DNA of 22,664 bases from Terramyces sp. JEL0728 (GCA_027603945.1 JADIIU010000175.1:1-22664); one strand, 5' to 3'; shown: positions 9,991 to 18,795, numbered from the stretch's first letter. Notes: generated from the sequence alone by a model not told the origin. A program made the numbers and translations.

Positions 9991-10779
9991 TTAGTCGTCG
10001 TACGATTTACCAGAAACAGATCCATAGGTGTGCTTGTTTCTTCTTTGAACATATGCAACAGCTGCAACAGCAACAACACCAACCACCAACAAGAATGGTA
10101 AAATGGAGGCAGTTGAGGTAACAACCTAAATTAAACTGAATTTACTGGAGTGTCTTCGACAACTTGGTCTTCCAATTGAACTGGTGGATGAACATCGTGA
10201 TGGGATTCATCGTCATAGTCTTTGTTTGCTTTGACAACTGGCTTGACTTCGTGGTCAGCAATTCGCGCTTTCCCGTCTGAATTTTCCTTGACCAAAAGCT
10301 TAATGTAATTGAACAAAGTTTCGGTTTCGTCTTCAGATGGATATTCTTCCAATAGTTTGCCATCAACATATGTCAGAAGGGTTGGGAATCCATCAACGTC
10401 ATATTTGTCAATGCAAAACTCTGAAATTAAAAACTCTAGTTACTTTCTTTATCAATAGCGCATTCGACTTTGTACATTTCGAATCCGTGTTCCTTGTAGC
10501 CGGCAGCCTTTACTTTGTTTTGAACTTCTAAATATTTGGGATTAAATCTATGTGAATTGAAAAATACTTTTGGGTGTTATGGCACCAATTAGCTCCAAAG
10601 AATATGATTAGAGTTTTTGCGCTCTTGATTTTTGGTGCAATTTCATTGAATTTCAAGAAATCGAGGCTCTTGTCAATTGCATCGGATTCCTTGCGCAATT
10701 GCACTTTTTGTTCGTGGGTCATTTTCCCCGATACCAGAGAGAATATCCAGAAGAAGACTAACAAGGTATTCCCAAGCAT
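9991..10779 (-). CDS. ER-type thioredoxin-like type I membrane protein (3 ultrashort introns)
   Basis: 241-residue predicted secretory-pathway protein. A signal peptide (MLGNTLLVFFWIFSLVSG) is followed by a thioredoxin fold (about 30-150) with IIFFGANWCHNTQKF at the active-site position and GFPTLLTYVDGK containing the cis-proline. An acidic, His-containing linker, one C-terminal membrane helix (ILPFLLVVGVVAVAAVAYV) and a short basic cytosolic tail follow. The active site has C-H-N-T instead of CxxC, so only the first cysteine remains. That favours a mixed-disulfide, chaperone or binding role over a full oxidoreductase. Exons run 10568-10779, 10444-10547, 10146-10420 and 9991-10125, with introns of 20, 23 and 20 nt. 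The stop overlaps AATAAA (complement of 9987-9992). The promoter space is only about 70 bases and contains a TCACGTGA palindrome. Confidence 0.88.
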
Positions 10780-10825
10780 TCTTTTTTCGAAACAAAGAAA
10801 CTCGCAAAAAGCAAATCAACCACAG

Positions 10826-10833
10826 TCACGTGA
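10826..10833. promoter_or_regulatory. E-box palindrome TCACGTGA
   Basis: A perfect 8-base palindrome containing CACGTG, the core site of bHLH factors such as Cbf1 or USF-type proteins. It lies in the roughly 70-base gap between the TCAIM-like gene's AATAAA and the thioredoxin-like gene's ATG, 47 bases upstream of the latter. Function is inferred from position only. Confidence 0.45.
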
Positions 10834-10873
10834 TCGTATAACAAGGCGTCGTTTATTAAAAGTCAGATTGAGA

Positions 10874-11673
10874 TTACTGTAATGCTTTAAGCCAATGTTC
10901 ATAGTTTTGGATATCCAACATTTCCAGTACACCACCACTTCTGTAAGTCTATGAGTTCAAGTGAATGAATCCACAAGGTGGTATTCAACAGTCTAAACCT
11001 CAGTGAATTCCCTGGACACTCTTTCAAAGTTGCTTTGAATATAATTTTGCAAAAGCTTGTCATTAAAATCCCACGGTACAACAAAAATGCCCCTGGCAGC
11101 CCTAAATTCATATTCAACTAGCCATGGAAGACCATTCAGGAATTTGACCAGCTTATTCGCTGCTATTGACTTTTGCTGAACGGACAAGCCTTTGGCATAT
11201 ATCACCATCGGCAATCGGTACGACTGACACTGACGATCCATAATAATAGACTTTAGTTCATCTTCAAATCGTTCTTTTTCCTTGCTCTCTGGTTTCGGAT
11301 CGTCGCTCCACATATCCAAATCATTTTCGGCTATTTTAATTCCAAATTCTTGGCATAGTTTGATAATCTCTCCAGTCCAGCTTTTCATCAATACTTTGTT
11401 CCTTTTCTTGTGATTCCTCAAAGATAATGGAGTGAAATGTCTGTATGGATCCAGCTTTAATGATTTTTGAGTTGATTTCGTTGCAAGGTGAATTTCTGTT
11501 GGGGATAATTTATCCAAGTTTGAACTGGCAATATTGGAAAGGATTAAATTCAGCTCTTGAACAGACTTTTCATTCATACGCCTGACAAGTGGGTTATTTG
11601 CAAAATAATCAGGGTGAACTTTCAGCAGCAATTGGTTGTAGTATTTCCTCGTCACTGAAATTACTTTTTCCAT
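10874..11673 (-). CDS. TCAIM-like (DUF4460/DUF4461-type) protein, 3' end tentative
   Basis: Likely mitochondrial protein related to TCAIM. Residues 8-30 (YYNQLLLKVHPDYFANNP) resemble the DUF4460 J-like segment with its HPD motif, followed by VRRMNEKSVQELNLIL. Later, GLPWLVEYEFRAARGIFVVPWDFND resembles the DUF4461 end. It is much shorter than animal TCAIM. The unspliced frame stops at 10993 (FTEV), but no AATAAA lies near that stop. A further open segment ending at 10874 (SGGVLEMLDIQNYEHWLKAL) does have AATAAA 17 bases on (complement of 10852-10857). Joining the two needs a 50-nt intron (10949-10998) or two smaller ones, so the C terminus (249 versus 226 residues) is uncertain. Its start codon is only 31 bases from the Snf2 stop. 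Confidence 0.68.
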
Positions 11674-11704
11674 TTGAAAAAATTAGAACTGATACTCGGC
11701 TTTA

Positions 11705-14700
11705 TTAAAAGTCTTCATTTGGAATTGGTCGGATGCGTTTTCCACTGTCAAAATCACCGTCATCGTCTTCAATCACTCGCGGCCTTTTTTGGTTTACAGT
11801 TTGAAATTCACGATTCAAAGTATCTTGGAACGCCTGTCTCATCGTGATAGCATCATGATAGACGTCAGAGCCTTCCAAATTGTATTGTAACGCATTATTG
11901 AACATTAAAGTCATATCGTTTACGAATTGATTCACAGTTGTATAGTATGGAGAGTGGATTCTGTGCGCAATCATGTCCAATGCAATTGGGTTCTGAATAA
12001 ACTTGTAATAATCGGCGTAATCTTGGCGATCAGGAAGCTGTAGGAATAGTTCCGATCTTCTCCTTGTATATCTATCGTTAGACTCATTCTACCCTTCGAC
12101 TTCAACTTCAAGTTCTTCCACTGCCCTGTAGCAAGCCTTGAAAATTCTAGTGTAGTTTTCACGAGTGTCAGGATCAAGCACGTCTTGCATTTCAGGGTCG
12201 ACTCCTGCAAAGTGCTTCTTTGTTCTCCCTCTCTTCTTTTTAGACAGTTGTCCTTCTTCAACTTTTTGACGAGCTGCCCTTTTCTTTGGGTTTTCAGAAT
12301 CTGGCTCAGGGTCTGGCAATTCAAGCGGATCGTCAATGTATTCATCTTCATCGGAATCGACAATTTCACCGGCATCTCTTCTTGCTTTTCTGTCTGCAGC
12401 CTGTCTTTCTTTACGAGCCCTGATTTCTGCTTGCCTAGCTTTCTTTCTGGCAATGAATCCATTCAAATCGCCATCATCGACTGCATTCAGCCATTGATCT
12501 TCATTCAAACCATCATCATATGCAACATCTTTTCTTTGACGAGCACCACGACCGGTATGTAGAATTTCGACAGGCTTGTCATCGTTAGGATCCTTCAAGA
12601 AGATATCTGGCAATTCGCTGTCTTGCATTAATCTTGGTGGAACAGTGCCAACACCGCCATGGAATTCCCAGCTAGCTTGTTCGGCAGCTCTTCTTTCAAC
12701 ATCCATCTTGTTGTAGAGTTCCAACTCTTCTTCATTTCTTGCAATTATTTCATTAAGATCAGTATCTTCAATTTCTCCTTCCTTATCTTCAATTTTTTCA
12801 TCTGGATCTTCATCTTCGTTACCAAAAAGAGATCGAAGCAGCTCTTCTCTCTCACGATCGCTGGTTTTGTTGTCGAATTTACCAGCTTGAATAACTTTAC
12901 CATCAATATCAAGCTTGTATTGAGCACGAGCAAGAATTGTTTCTTCAACGGATTTGGAAGTTACAAGACGCAGGATACGCACTTCTTTCTTTTGGCCGAT
13001 TCTGTGAGCACGATCCTGGGCTTGTAAATCCTGGTGGGGATTCCAGTCGGAATCATAAATAATTACAGTATCGGCAGTTTGCAGGTTCAAACCCAGACCA
13101 CCTGCCCTGGTACTGAGCAAGAAGATGAAGGGTGGATTTTCAGACTTGTTGAATTTGGTCAACATGTCTGTCCTATCATCTGCTTTGGTATGGCCATCGA
13201 GCCGCAAGAACGAGAAATTCTTCCATCGCAAGTAATCTTCCATAATATCCATAATCTGGGTCATTTGGAAGAACATTAGCACACGATGGTCATTTGCTTG
13301 AAATTTCGGTAATATACGATCCAAAAGTTCGAATTTGCCAGCCACTCTAAACAAATTCCTGTCAGTAATGTGTCCAGGATTCATGATATCTTCCACTTCA
13401 TCAAATACGTATGGGTGGTTACAAATCTTTCTGAATTGCATGACTAGGTTGTTTAAAGCTTTTTTCCTAATGTTAGGAGATTTTACTTTGTGAACCCTTC
13501 GTTGCCAAACTTTCTGTTTTTAATCTGCTCAGTAAGGCGATATTGAAGGGCAGACATTGGGCACTTGATGACAACTTCAACTTTATCAGGAAGATCTGCT
13601 TCCACATCTTTCTTTAACCTACGAAGCAAGAAAGGTCGCAGCACCTTGTGCAGACGTCTAATAATCAACAATTGTTCTTCTTCATTAAGTTCTATACGTT
13701 CTTGGATACTACTAGCATTGAATGGAGAATTGAACCATTCATCAAACGACTTTACAGAGTTGAAGATTTTTGGTAGAATAAAGTTTAAAAGTGCCCACAG
13801 TTCTGGCAAGTTGTTCTAAATTAAACAGAGAATACCTGGAGCGGGGTTCCAGTAAGGATCAGGCGATATCTAGAAGAGTAGAACTGCATCAAAGTAAGCG
13901 CCAATTTGGAGTTGGCATTCTTCATTCTATGGCCCTCATCGATAATCATGTGGACCCACTTGATCTTTGACAAGATTGGACGATCTTTTGGATTAATAAT
14001 ATATTCATAGGTGGTTAGCAAGACGTTAAAGTTTCCAACTCGGACCAAGTTGCTTAAATTCTTACGCTCGTTAGGAGAGCCTTTGTACACGATTTTCACA
14101 ACAGAAGGAGCCCATTTTTCAAATTCCAATACCCAGTTGGTCATGGTAGACAGTGGAACAATAACCAAGAAAGGACCAGGCTGTTTCTTTTTGTCAATCA
14201 AATAAGTGATCAAAGCAAGGGTTTGAATCGTCTTTCCGAGCCCCATCTCATCTAAAGTTATCGATGTGGATACCTGCGAGGATGCCATTCAATCTGTTGT
14301 TGTAAAGAGAAACCATCCATTGCAGACCTTTAACCTGATAATCCTTCAGCGTACCGCCAACCAATAAACTGGACTGTTCATTAATTTCCTCTTGTATTCT
14401 GTGCGCGGTGGCATAATAGTCTTTAACTCCTTCTTCCTCTTCATCTTCCAGCATAGAAATGTTTGCTCCGGCTGGCAGAACCGATACATCCACTTCTTGA
14501 ACAGAGGATTTTTGTTTTTCTACAGCGTTGGTAAGAGTTGTCAAGAACTGGTTGGTCTGCTCCAAAATTGTAGTGATACGGGTATCTTTAGTTTTATCAA
14601 GCAGACGCATATAAGCTTCTTCGTCATTGGCTTTCAATGCATTCAAACGCTCTTGGGAATGTTTCTGTAATCTTCGTTCTTCTTCCTTTAATGCGGCATT

Positions 14701-15651
14701 GTGGAAACGCATTACAGCAGCACCAAGCTTGACCATTCTGCCCGCCTGATGACGATGGGCGGTAAGGAAATCTCTACCATGGGCCAGGATAGAGTTGATG
14801 TAATCCAAATGCTTTTGACGTTCACGCTTTTCCTTTTCTCCACGCAGGGCCCGCTCTTGTTTTTCGGTCTGTCTTGCTTCACGAAGCGATTGCTTCTTCA
14901 TCCTTCTGAAAGAGCTTCTGTCAATAGCTGTGGTTAGAGTGGTGGATTTTGAAAGAGAGGTAAGCAGCTCTGCACGCAGGTTTCTTTGTTTATCCAGCAA
15001 TTGCAACGACTTTAGCTCAATAAGAGCCTTTAATTTCGCATCTTCGTTATTGGTAACAGTGCTTGGTAGATTTGCCAGCTCTTCAACACGGTAATCCACT
15101 CTGGCACGAATGAAACGCTCCTTTTCCTTCATCAGAGCTACAGGGTCAACTGCAGGAGGTAATAGGGACGGAACAAGTAATCGCTGGCCATGTTCAGCTG
15201 CAGCAATTGGCTTTTTGATTGCTGCATAAGCATTTTGCTGACTTAGTTTGACTGTAGTTTCCACAACTTTTTGGGCTACATTTGTAGCAGCTTCTTCAGT
15301 GTTATTTTCAAACAATAATTGTTGTAATGTTGCTGGAAGCTGTTCATTATTTGACAAGAGCTTGTAGCTTTGAATTTGAAATTTTAGAGTCGACAATTGC
15401 TGAGGAGTTAGTTTAGTATCTCCTCCGGCTTGATGAGCTTGAACTTGGGTCCAAGATCGCAAGACTTGCATCAGACGAGCATACTCTGGGTCAGTTTCTT
15501 CAGTTGCTCCCATTTCCTTTTTCTTTTTCGCAGACTAGATTAATATTTTAATTACCTGGATGAATCCGTTTACTTGTTCTGGAGTTAGTTGTGTAGGATT
15601 CATAATATGCTGGGGAATTCCGGCAGGGCGAAATCCCATTGGAGATTGCAT
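11705..15651 (-). CDS. snf2: SWI/SNF- or RSC-type chromatin remodelling ATPase, Snf2/Sth1 (5 ultrashort introns)
   Basis: Catalytic subunit of a SWI/SNF-class nucleosome remodelling complex, 1280 residues. In order: a QLQ motif near 73-108 ([19 protein letters not shown]); a basic HSA helix near 245-325, which binds actin-related proteins; the SNF2 ATPase from about 427 with DEMGLGKT (Walker A) and DEGH; the helicase C lobe with [12 protein letters not shown] and QDRAHRIGQ; a SnAC segment ([12 protein letters not shown]); a basic AT-hook-like [10 protein letters not shown]; and a C-terminal bromodomain ([20 protein letters not shown]) that would read acetyl-lysine. Exons are 15556-15651, 14274-15534, 13836-14251, 13487-13815, 12093-13466 and 11705-12071, with introns of 21, 22, 20, 20 and 21 nt. 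One intron interrupts the Asp codon of DEMGLGKT. The stop overlaps AATAAA (complement of 11701-11706). The sequence does not decide between the Snf2 and Sth1 subtypes. Confidence 0.96.
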
Positions 15652-15748
15652 TTTGAGATCTGAAGTGAAAATTTTCGTGGGGCTTAGACTTGATCACTCA
15701 AAATGATAACCGAAATTCTTTTTTCACTTTTTCACTTTATTTCGCAAT

Positions 15749-16014
15749 CTAGACACATTTTACAACTTTGATAATGGGAAGAATTGGATTTTCGTGAATA
15801 CCGCCCTTTTTTCGAATTTGAAAAAGTTTAAAATTCATAGATATAGGGAAATATAATTGCCGAGACAGTTGTGCGATAATTTCAGCTTGGGATTGTACCC
15901 GCCATTGGTTTTCATGGTATTTAGAATCTTGCAAGGATAATACGACTAAATATAGATTGCAGCATAACACAATCTCTGCGGTGAATTATCATTACCACTA
16001 TTTAATTCATCCAT
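15749..16014 (-). CDS. probable small hidden gene, 81-residue protein (1 ultrashort intron)
   Basis: Not recognised as any family. A 74-codon open frame begins without its own ATG. A 20-nt sequence (15976-15995) with the exact local intron pattern (GTAA start, TTCAC six bases before a CAG end) joins it in frame to a 19-base first exon starting ATG GAT GAA. The result is an 81-residue protein with a hydrophobic stretch (VLCCNLYLVVLSL) and a charged middle (YHENQWRVQSQAEIIAQLSR). AATAAA (complement of 15736-15741) lies 7 bases past the stop, as at the proven genes. It fits snugly between the Snf2 promoter and the ML gene end. Evidence is structural only, so a chance arrangement remains possible. 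Confidence 0.55.
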
Positions 16015-16050
16015 AGACAAGTACCATAAAAACATATGCAATGACATTTT

Positions 16051-16544
16051 TTATTTTTCGAATTTCAAGTCCCCAGACATACACGCAATTTCGGTATTGT
16101 TTGCATCATTTACCTTGATTTCTACATTATAGGTGCCGGAAGGAATGAGCGAGGATACCTCTTGAGAAGCTTGAACATCTTGCGAGCCAGCAGGAATTGG
16201 ACAGGTTTTGTTTGCTTTCTTTGCCTGAGTGCAGAAATCTTCAGTCTTGCTGAAAAAAGGGATTCCCAATGCTTTCACAGTGAAAGTGATTGTTGTTCCA
16301 TTTTGGATTGGGGCAGATAAAGTGCCATTTGCGTTTACATGTACGTCTTGGCCGATTTTAATCTACGTTAGCGCGAGCTTACCGGATAAGGCGTTAAAGT
16401 AATGTCGGCCAGCTTGAATATGTCAGATTTATCTCCGCACGACTTTAATGGATTGGCGTTATTGGAGGAGTCATCTTTGATATTTCCATGAGTAAAGGGA
16501 GTAGCAGCAGCAGTTACAACAGAAGCAATCGCAATGAATTTCAT
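16051..16544 (-). CDS. secreted ML-domain (NPC2-like) lipid-binding protein 1 (1 ultrashort intron)
   Basis: Secreted MD-2-related lipid-recognition protein of 157 residues, expected to bind sterol or phospholipid in a beta-sandwich. A signal peptide (MKFIAIASVVTAAA) is followed by the conserved cysteine pattern PLKSCG, DFC, CP and EIACMSGDLKF. The frame is continued by a 20-nt intron (16363-16382), giving TLTPYP then IKIGQDVHVNANG. The MKF start was chosen because it gives the same length as the neighbouring paralogue and lies about 25 bases after a TATA box; an ATG five codons upstream is in frame. The stop lies inside AATAAA (complement of 16050-16055). It is the tandem paralogue of the gene at 17013-17486. 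Confidence 0.92.
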
Positions 16545-16568
16545 TTTGATAATCAGCATATATGGTTA

Positions 16569-16577
16569 CTATTTATA
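16569..16577 (-). promoter_or_regulatory. TATA box of ML gene 1
   Basis: TATAAATAG on the minus strand, 25 bases before the MKF start codon, implying a very short 5' leader. Confidence 0.7.
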
Positions 16578-17004
16578 CTGCTATTTCTTGAATTGGTATT
16601 GCATAAACATTGGCGCGTCAGTCAAAACATTCACATGAATTTCCGCCAATGCATTGGCAATGGAAAAATATTCATGCATAAGGAAAACAAGCAAAAGAAA
16701 TCAACACAATATTGGACATGCACATTCTTAAGCCGGTAGGAATACCTTGCGCTTGGCGACCTTGAATAATCCACTCCATAAGCAGTTTCCGGCAAGAGCC
16801 GACACAGTGTATATCGGTTCATGATTAAATTGCATATAGATGGTTTAAACTGTTAAAAGTATTTTAAACTCAATGTATCGGCTATTCCTTTTTTCCATTG
16901 AGGATTGTCGCGTACTAATTAGGAAATGATCAAAGAAATATGATCTGTGTCCATCAATGTTCGGAATAAATGAGATCCGTGCAACACTAATCTAGTAAAA
17001 CATT
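16578..17004. other. intergenic region between the two ML genes
   Basis: About 430 bases with no convincing gene on either strand. Short open frames (for example 16631-16822 minus) lack an associated AATAAA and have unremarkable composition. A plus-strand AATAAA at 16965-16970 has only a 9-codon ATG frame in front of it. This is probably the upstream regulatory region of ML gene 1. Confidence 0.5.
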
Positions 17005-17012
17005 TTTATTCT

Positions 17013-17486
17013 TTATGGTTTGACAATTTGAACCTTTCCAGCCAAGCAGACGATTTCATTGTTGCTTGGGTCATTGACGGTAATGTGCAAGTCAAAGGTT
17101 CCGGCTGGGACAGAGCTTGGGATAAGTTCAGTCAATTGGATTTGTTGAGGTCCTGGAGCAATTGGGCATGAAACGTTGACTTTGGCAGCTTCATCGCAGA
17201 AATCCAACTTTTTATTGATCAATGGGATCAAGCCAAGTTTGACTGCTACATTGACAACAGTTCCAGCTACAATGGTTGAAGATAAAGCTCCTGATGCTGC
17301 AATGACGATAGATTGGCCAGCTGGGATTGGATATGGAGCCAAAGTGACTTGGCTGACAGTCAAAGTATCTGCTGAGGTTCCGCAAGATTTGAGTGGAGCA
17401 ACTGGGTCTTGGAAGATGTTTTTCATCACCAAGTCAGTTCTAGCAGAGACGACAGCGATAGCAGCAAAGATGGTTGAGAATTTCAT
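17013..17486 (-). CDS. secreted ML-domain (NPC2-like) lipid-binding protein 2
   Basis: Paralogue of the ML protein at 16051-16544 and of the same length, 157 residues. A signal peptide (MKFSTIFAAIAVVSA) is followed by APLKSCG, VTLAPYPIPAGQSIVI, KLDFCDEA, VSCPIAPG and NNEIVCLAGKVQIV, the ML-domain cysteine and strand pattern. It is intronless: the position of the paralogue's 20-nt intron falls between P and I of TLAPYPI, where coding sequence runs through. The start was chosen by alignment with the paralogue and by a TATA box 30 bases upstream; an ATG four codons earlier is also in frame. AATAAA lies 2 bases past the stop (complement of 17005-17010). The ligand is not predictable. Confidence 0.93.
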   Translation of the reverse strand: MKFSTIFAAIAVVSARTDLVMKNIFQDPVAPLKSCGTSADTLTVSQVTLAPYPIPAGQSIVIAASGALSSTIVAGTVVNVAVKLGLIPLINKKLDFCDEAAKVNVSCPIAPGPQQIQLTELIPSSVPAGTFDLHITVNDPSNNEIVCLAGKVQIVKP

Positions 17487-17515
17487 TTGATTGTACAAAA
17501 GCTAAATTTCTGTTC

Positions 17516-17523
17516 AATTTATA
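17516..17523 (-). promoter_or_regulatory. TATA box of ML gene 2
   Basis: TATAAATT on the minus strand, 30 bases before the start codon, matching the spacing at the paralogue. Confidence 0.65.
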
Positions 17524-18264
17524 CCAACTTGAGCCGTGCGTCTGGTGGAACGTGCACAAACGTTGAATGTGCCGTTTGCCGCTCATTGCCAGCAAACAAC
17601 TTGTTTTCAATAAAACTGCAGATTCAAAAAAATTAGCTGCAGGGTACGTTAACCTCTTTGCCTGAGAGAAGCTTATCCGTTAATACCTAGTTTACCGATA
17701 GATTTCGCTGGGTCCATAGCCGTTTGGTTCCTTGGAGGTCAATGTATCCCATCAGGCTATGGTCACACGTTCCAAATGTGTGCGTGGTTCGTTCATGCTC
17801 TGATCTGTGCGGGAAGAAAAGAGAAAAAATAGATGCAGCTTACTCTATCCAGTGTATTAATGGTTGTCAAGCTTTTCATTTTACACTGCGGCAAATTCCA
17901 ATTGTAGCAAATCAGATGGTTTATCATAGAACTAACTAGTTGGATAATCTCTCCAAATGTTTAATGTTAGCTCTAAATGGTTTGAGATTTAATTTAGATT
18001 AGGCTAATACCCAAAGACCAGCACAGATATGTTGGGCTACGGTATTGGCAGTGATGATTGGAGTCATTCATTCCGCGGTGGTTTGCAGATGTCTTTTATT
18101 TCTGCAAATAGAAACTCCGCACCATTGCTCTAGTTTTCAATCCATTCACTTTCTGGCATGATACAGTGCAGCCATTCGTTCTTGGGACTAATGCTGAATC
18201 CACACTGTTAACTCTGTTGAAACTTTACTAGACCCGCTTCGGACGAAACTGCGGTGGAAAAACC
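17524..18264. other. divergent intergenic region between ML gene 2 and glutathione peroxidase
   Basis: About 740 bases shared as upstream region by two divergent genes. No protein gene of useful length is seen; the frame 17724-17939 plus has a Cys/His-rich random look and no AATAAA. It holds an 8-base inverted repeat (17714-17721 and 17755-17762) followed by a 5-base hairpin (17764-17782), and a possible micro-ORF on the minus strand ending at an AATAAA near 18095-18100. I found no tRNA boxes. Confidence 0.45.
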
Positions 18265-18272
18265 TTTAAAAA
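18265..18272 (+). promoter_or_regulatory. TATA-like element of the glutathione peroxidase gene
   Basis: TTTAAAAA, 33 bases before the ATG, at the spacing seen for stronger TATA boxes of neighbouring genes. It is a weak match to TATAAA. Confidence 0.4.
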
Positions 18273-18297
18273 CCAACTGAAACCAATTTGGCCAAAA

Positions 18298-18786
18298 ATG
18301 ACTGTAGGTGAAAACATTTATCAATTCCCATTGAAGCAGCTGAATGGAAAGGACTATGACGTTAGCCAATTGGAAGGAAAGGTTGTATTGATTGTAAATA
18401 CTGCTTCTAAATGTGGATTCACTCCTCAGCTAACTGGCCTCGAAGAATTAAACAAGCAATATGCAGATAAAGGTCTGGTAGTTCTCGGATTCCCTTGCAA
18501 TCAATTTGCAGGCCAGGAGCCATTGGAAGGCGACGAGCTTCAGCAAGTTTGTAAACGAAACTATGGAGTGTCATTCCAAATTATGGAAAAGCTTGAAGTC
18601 AATGGAGATAATCAAGCACCAATTTATGAATATCTCAAGAGAACCAAGCCAGGAATTCTTGGACTGAAGAGAATCAAGTGGAACTTTGAAAAGTTTTTGG
18701 TTAATCGTGAAGGTGTTGTAGTAGAAAGATTTGCCTCCACCACCGACCCAAAATCCATTATTCCTTACATTGAAAAGCTGTTGTAA
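18298..18786 (+). CDS. glutathione peroxidase-like thiol peroxidase (Gpx3/Hyr1 type)
   Basis: Thiol peroxidase of 162 residues that reduces hydrogen peroxide and lipid hydroperoxides, in fungi normally using thioredoxin. Peroxidatic Cys39 lies in NTASKCGFTPQ, the GPx signature FPCNQFAGQEP follows at 65-75, and WNFEKFLV supplies the conserved Trp/Asn. Cys85 in QQVCKRNYGVSF occupies the place of the resolving cysteine of yeast Gpx3, so this is a Cys rather than selenocysteine enzyme. There is no targeting sequence, which suggests the cytosol. It is intronless. AATAAA begins 3 bases past the stop (18790-18795). The compact length matches non-animal GPx proteins, which lack the oligomerisation loop. 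Confidence 0.97.
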   Translation: MTVGENIYQFPLKQLNGKDYDVSQLEGKVVLIVNTASKCGFTPQLTGLEELNKQYADKGLVVLGFPCNQFAGQEPLEGDELQQVCKRNYGVSFQIMEKLEVNGDNQAPIYEYLKRTKPGILGLKRIKWNFEKFLVNREGVVVERFASTTDPKSIIPYIEKLL

Positions 18787-18795
18787 TTCAATAAA

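Noticed and set aside
12185..12562. Plus-strand 125-codon hydrophobic frame opposite Snf2
   Set aside because: Antisense of the acidic/basic Snf2 C-terminal region; Phe/Ser/Ile-rich composition is expected from reverse reading of Lys/Glu/Asp codons.
17690..17830. Possible tRNA near the GGTTCGTTC sequence
   Set aside because: There is no A box at the right spacing and no cloverleaf; the inverted repeats do not fit tRNA arms.
18095..18180. Minus-strand 19-residue peptide (MAALYHARKAMVRSFYLQK) formed by removing a 20-nt GT...TAG segment, with stop overlapping AATAAA
   Set aside because: Too short to support. The segment has AAAC instead of TAAY, no upstream exon or start fits, and such coincidences are expected in AT-rich DNA.
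18049..18200. Possible C/D snoRNA starting at GTGATGA
   Set aside because: No CTGA D box at a suitable distance and no terminal stem.
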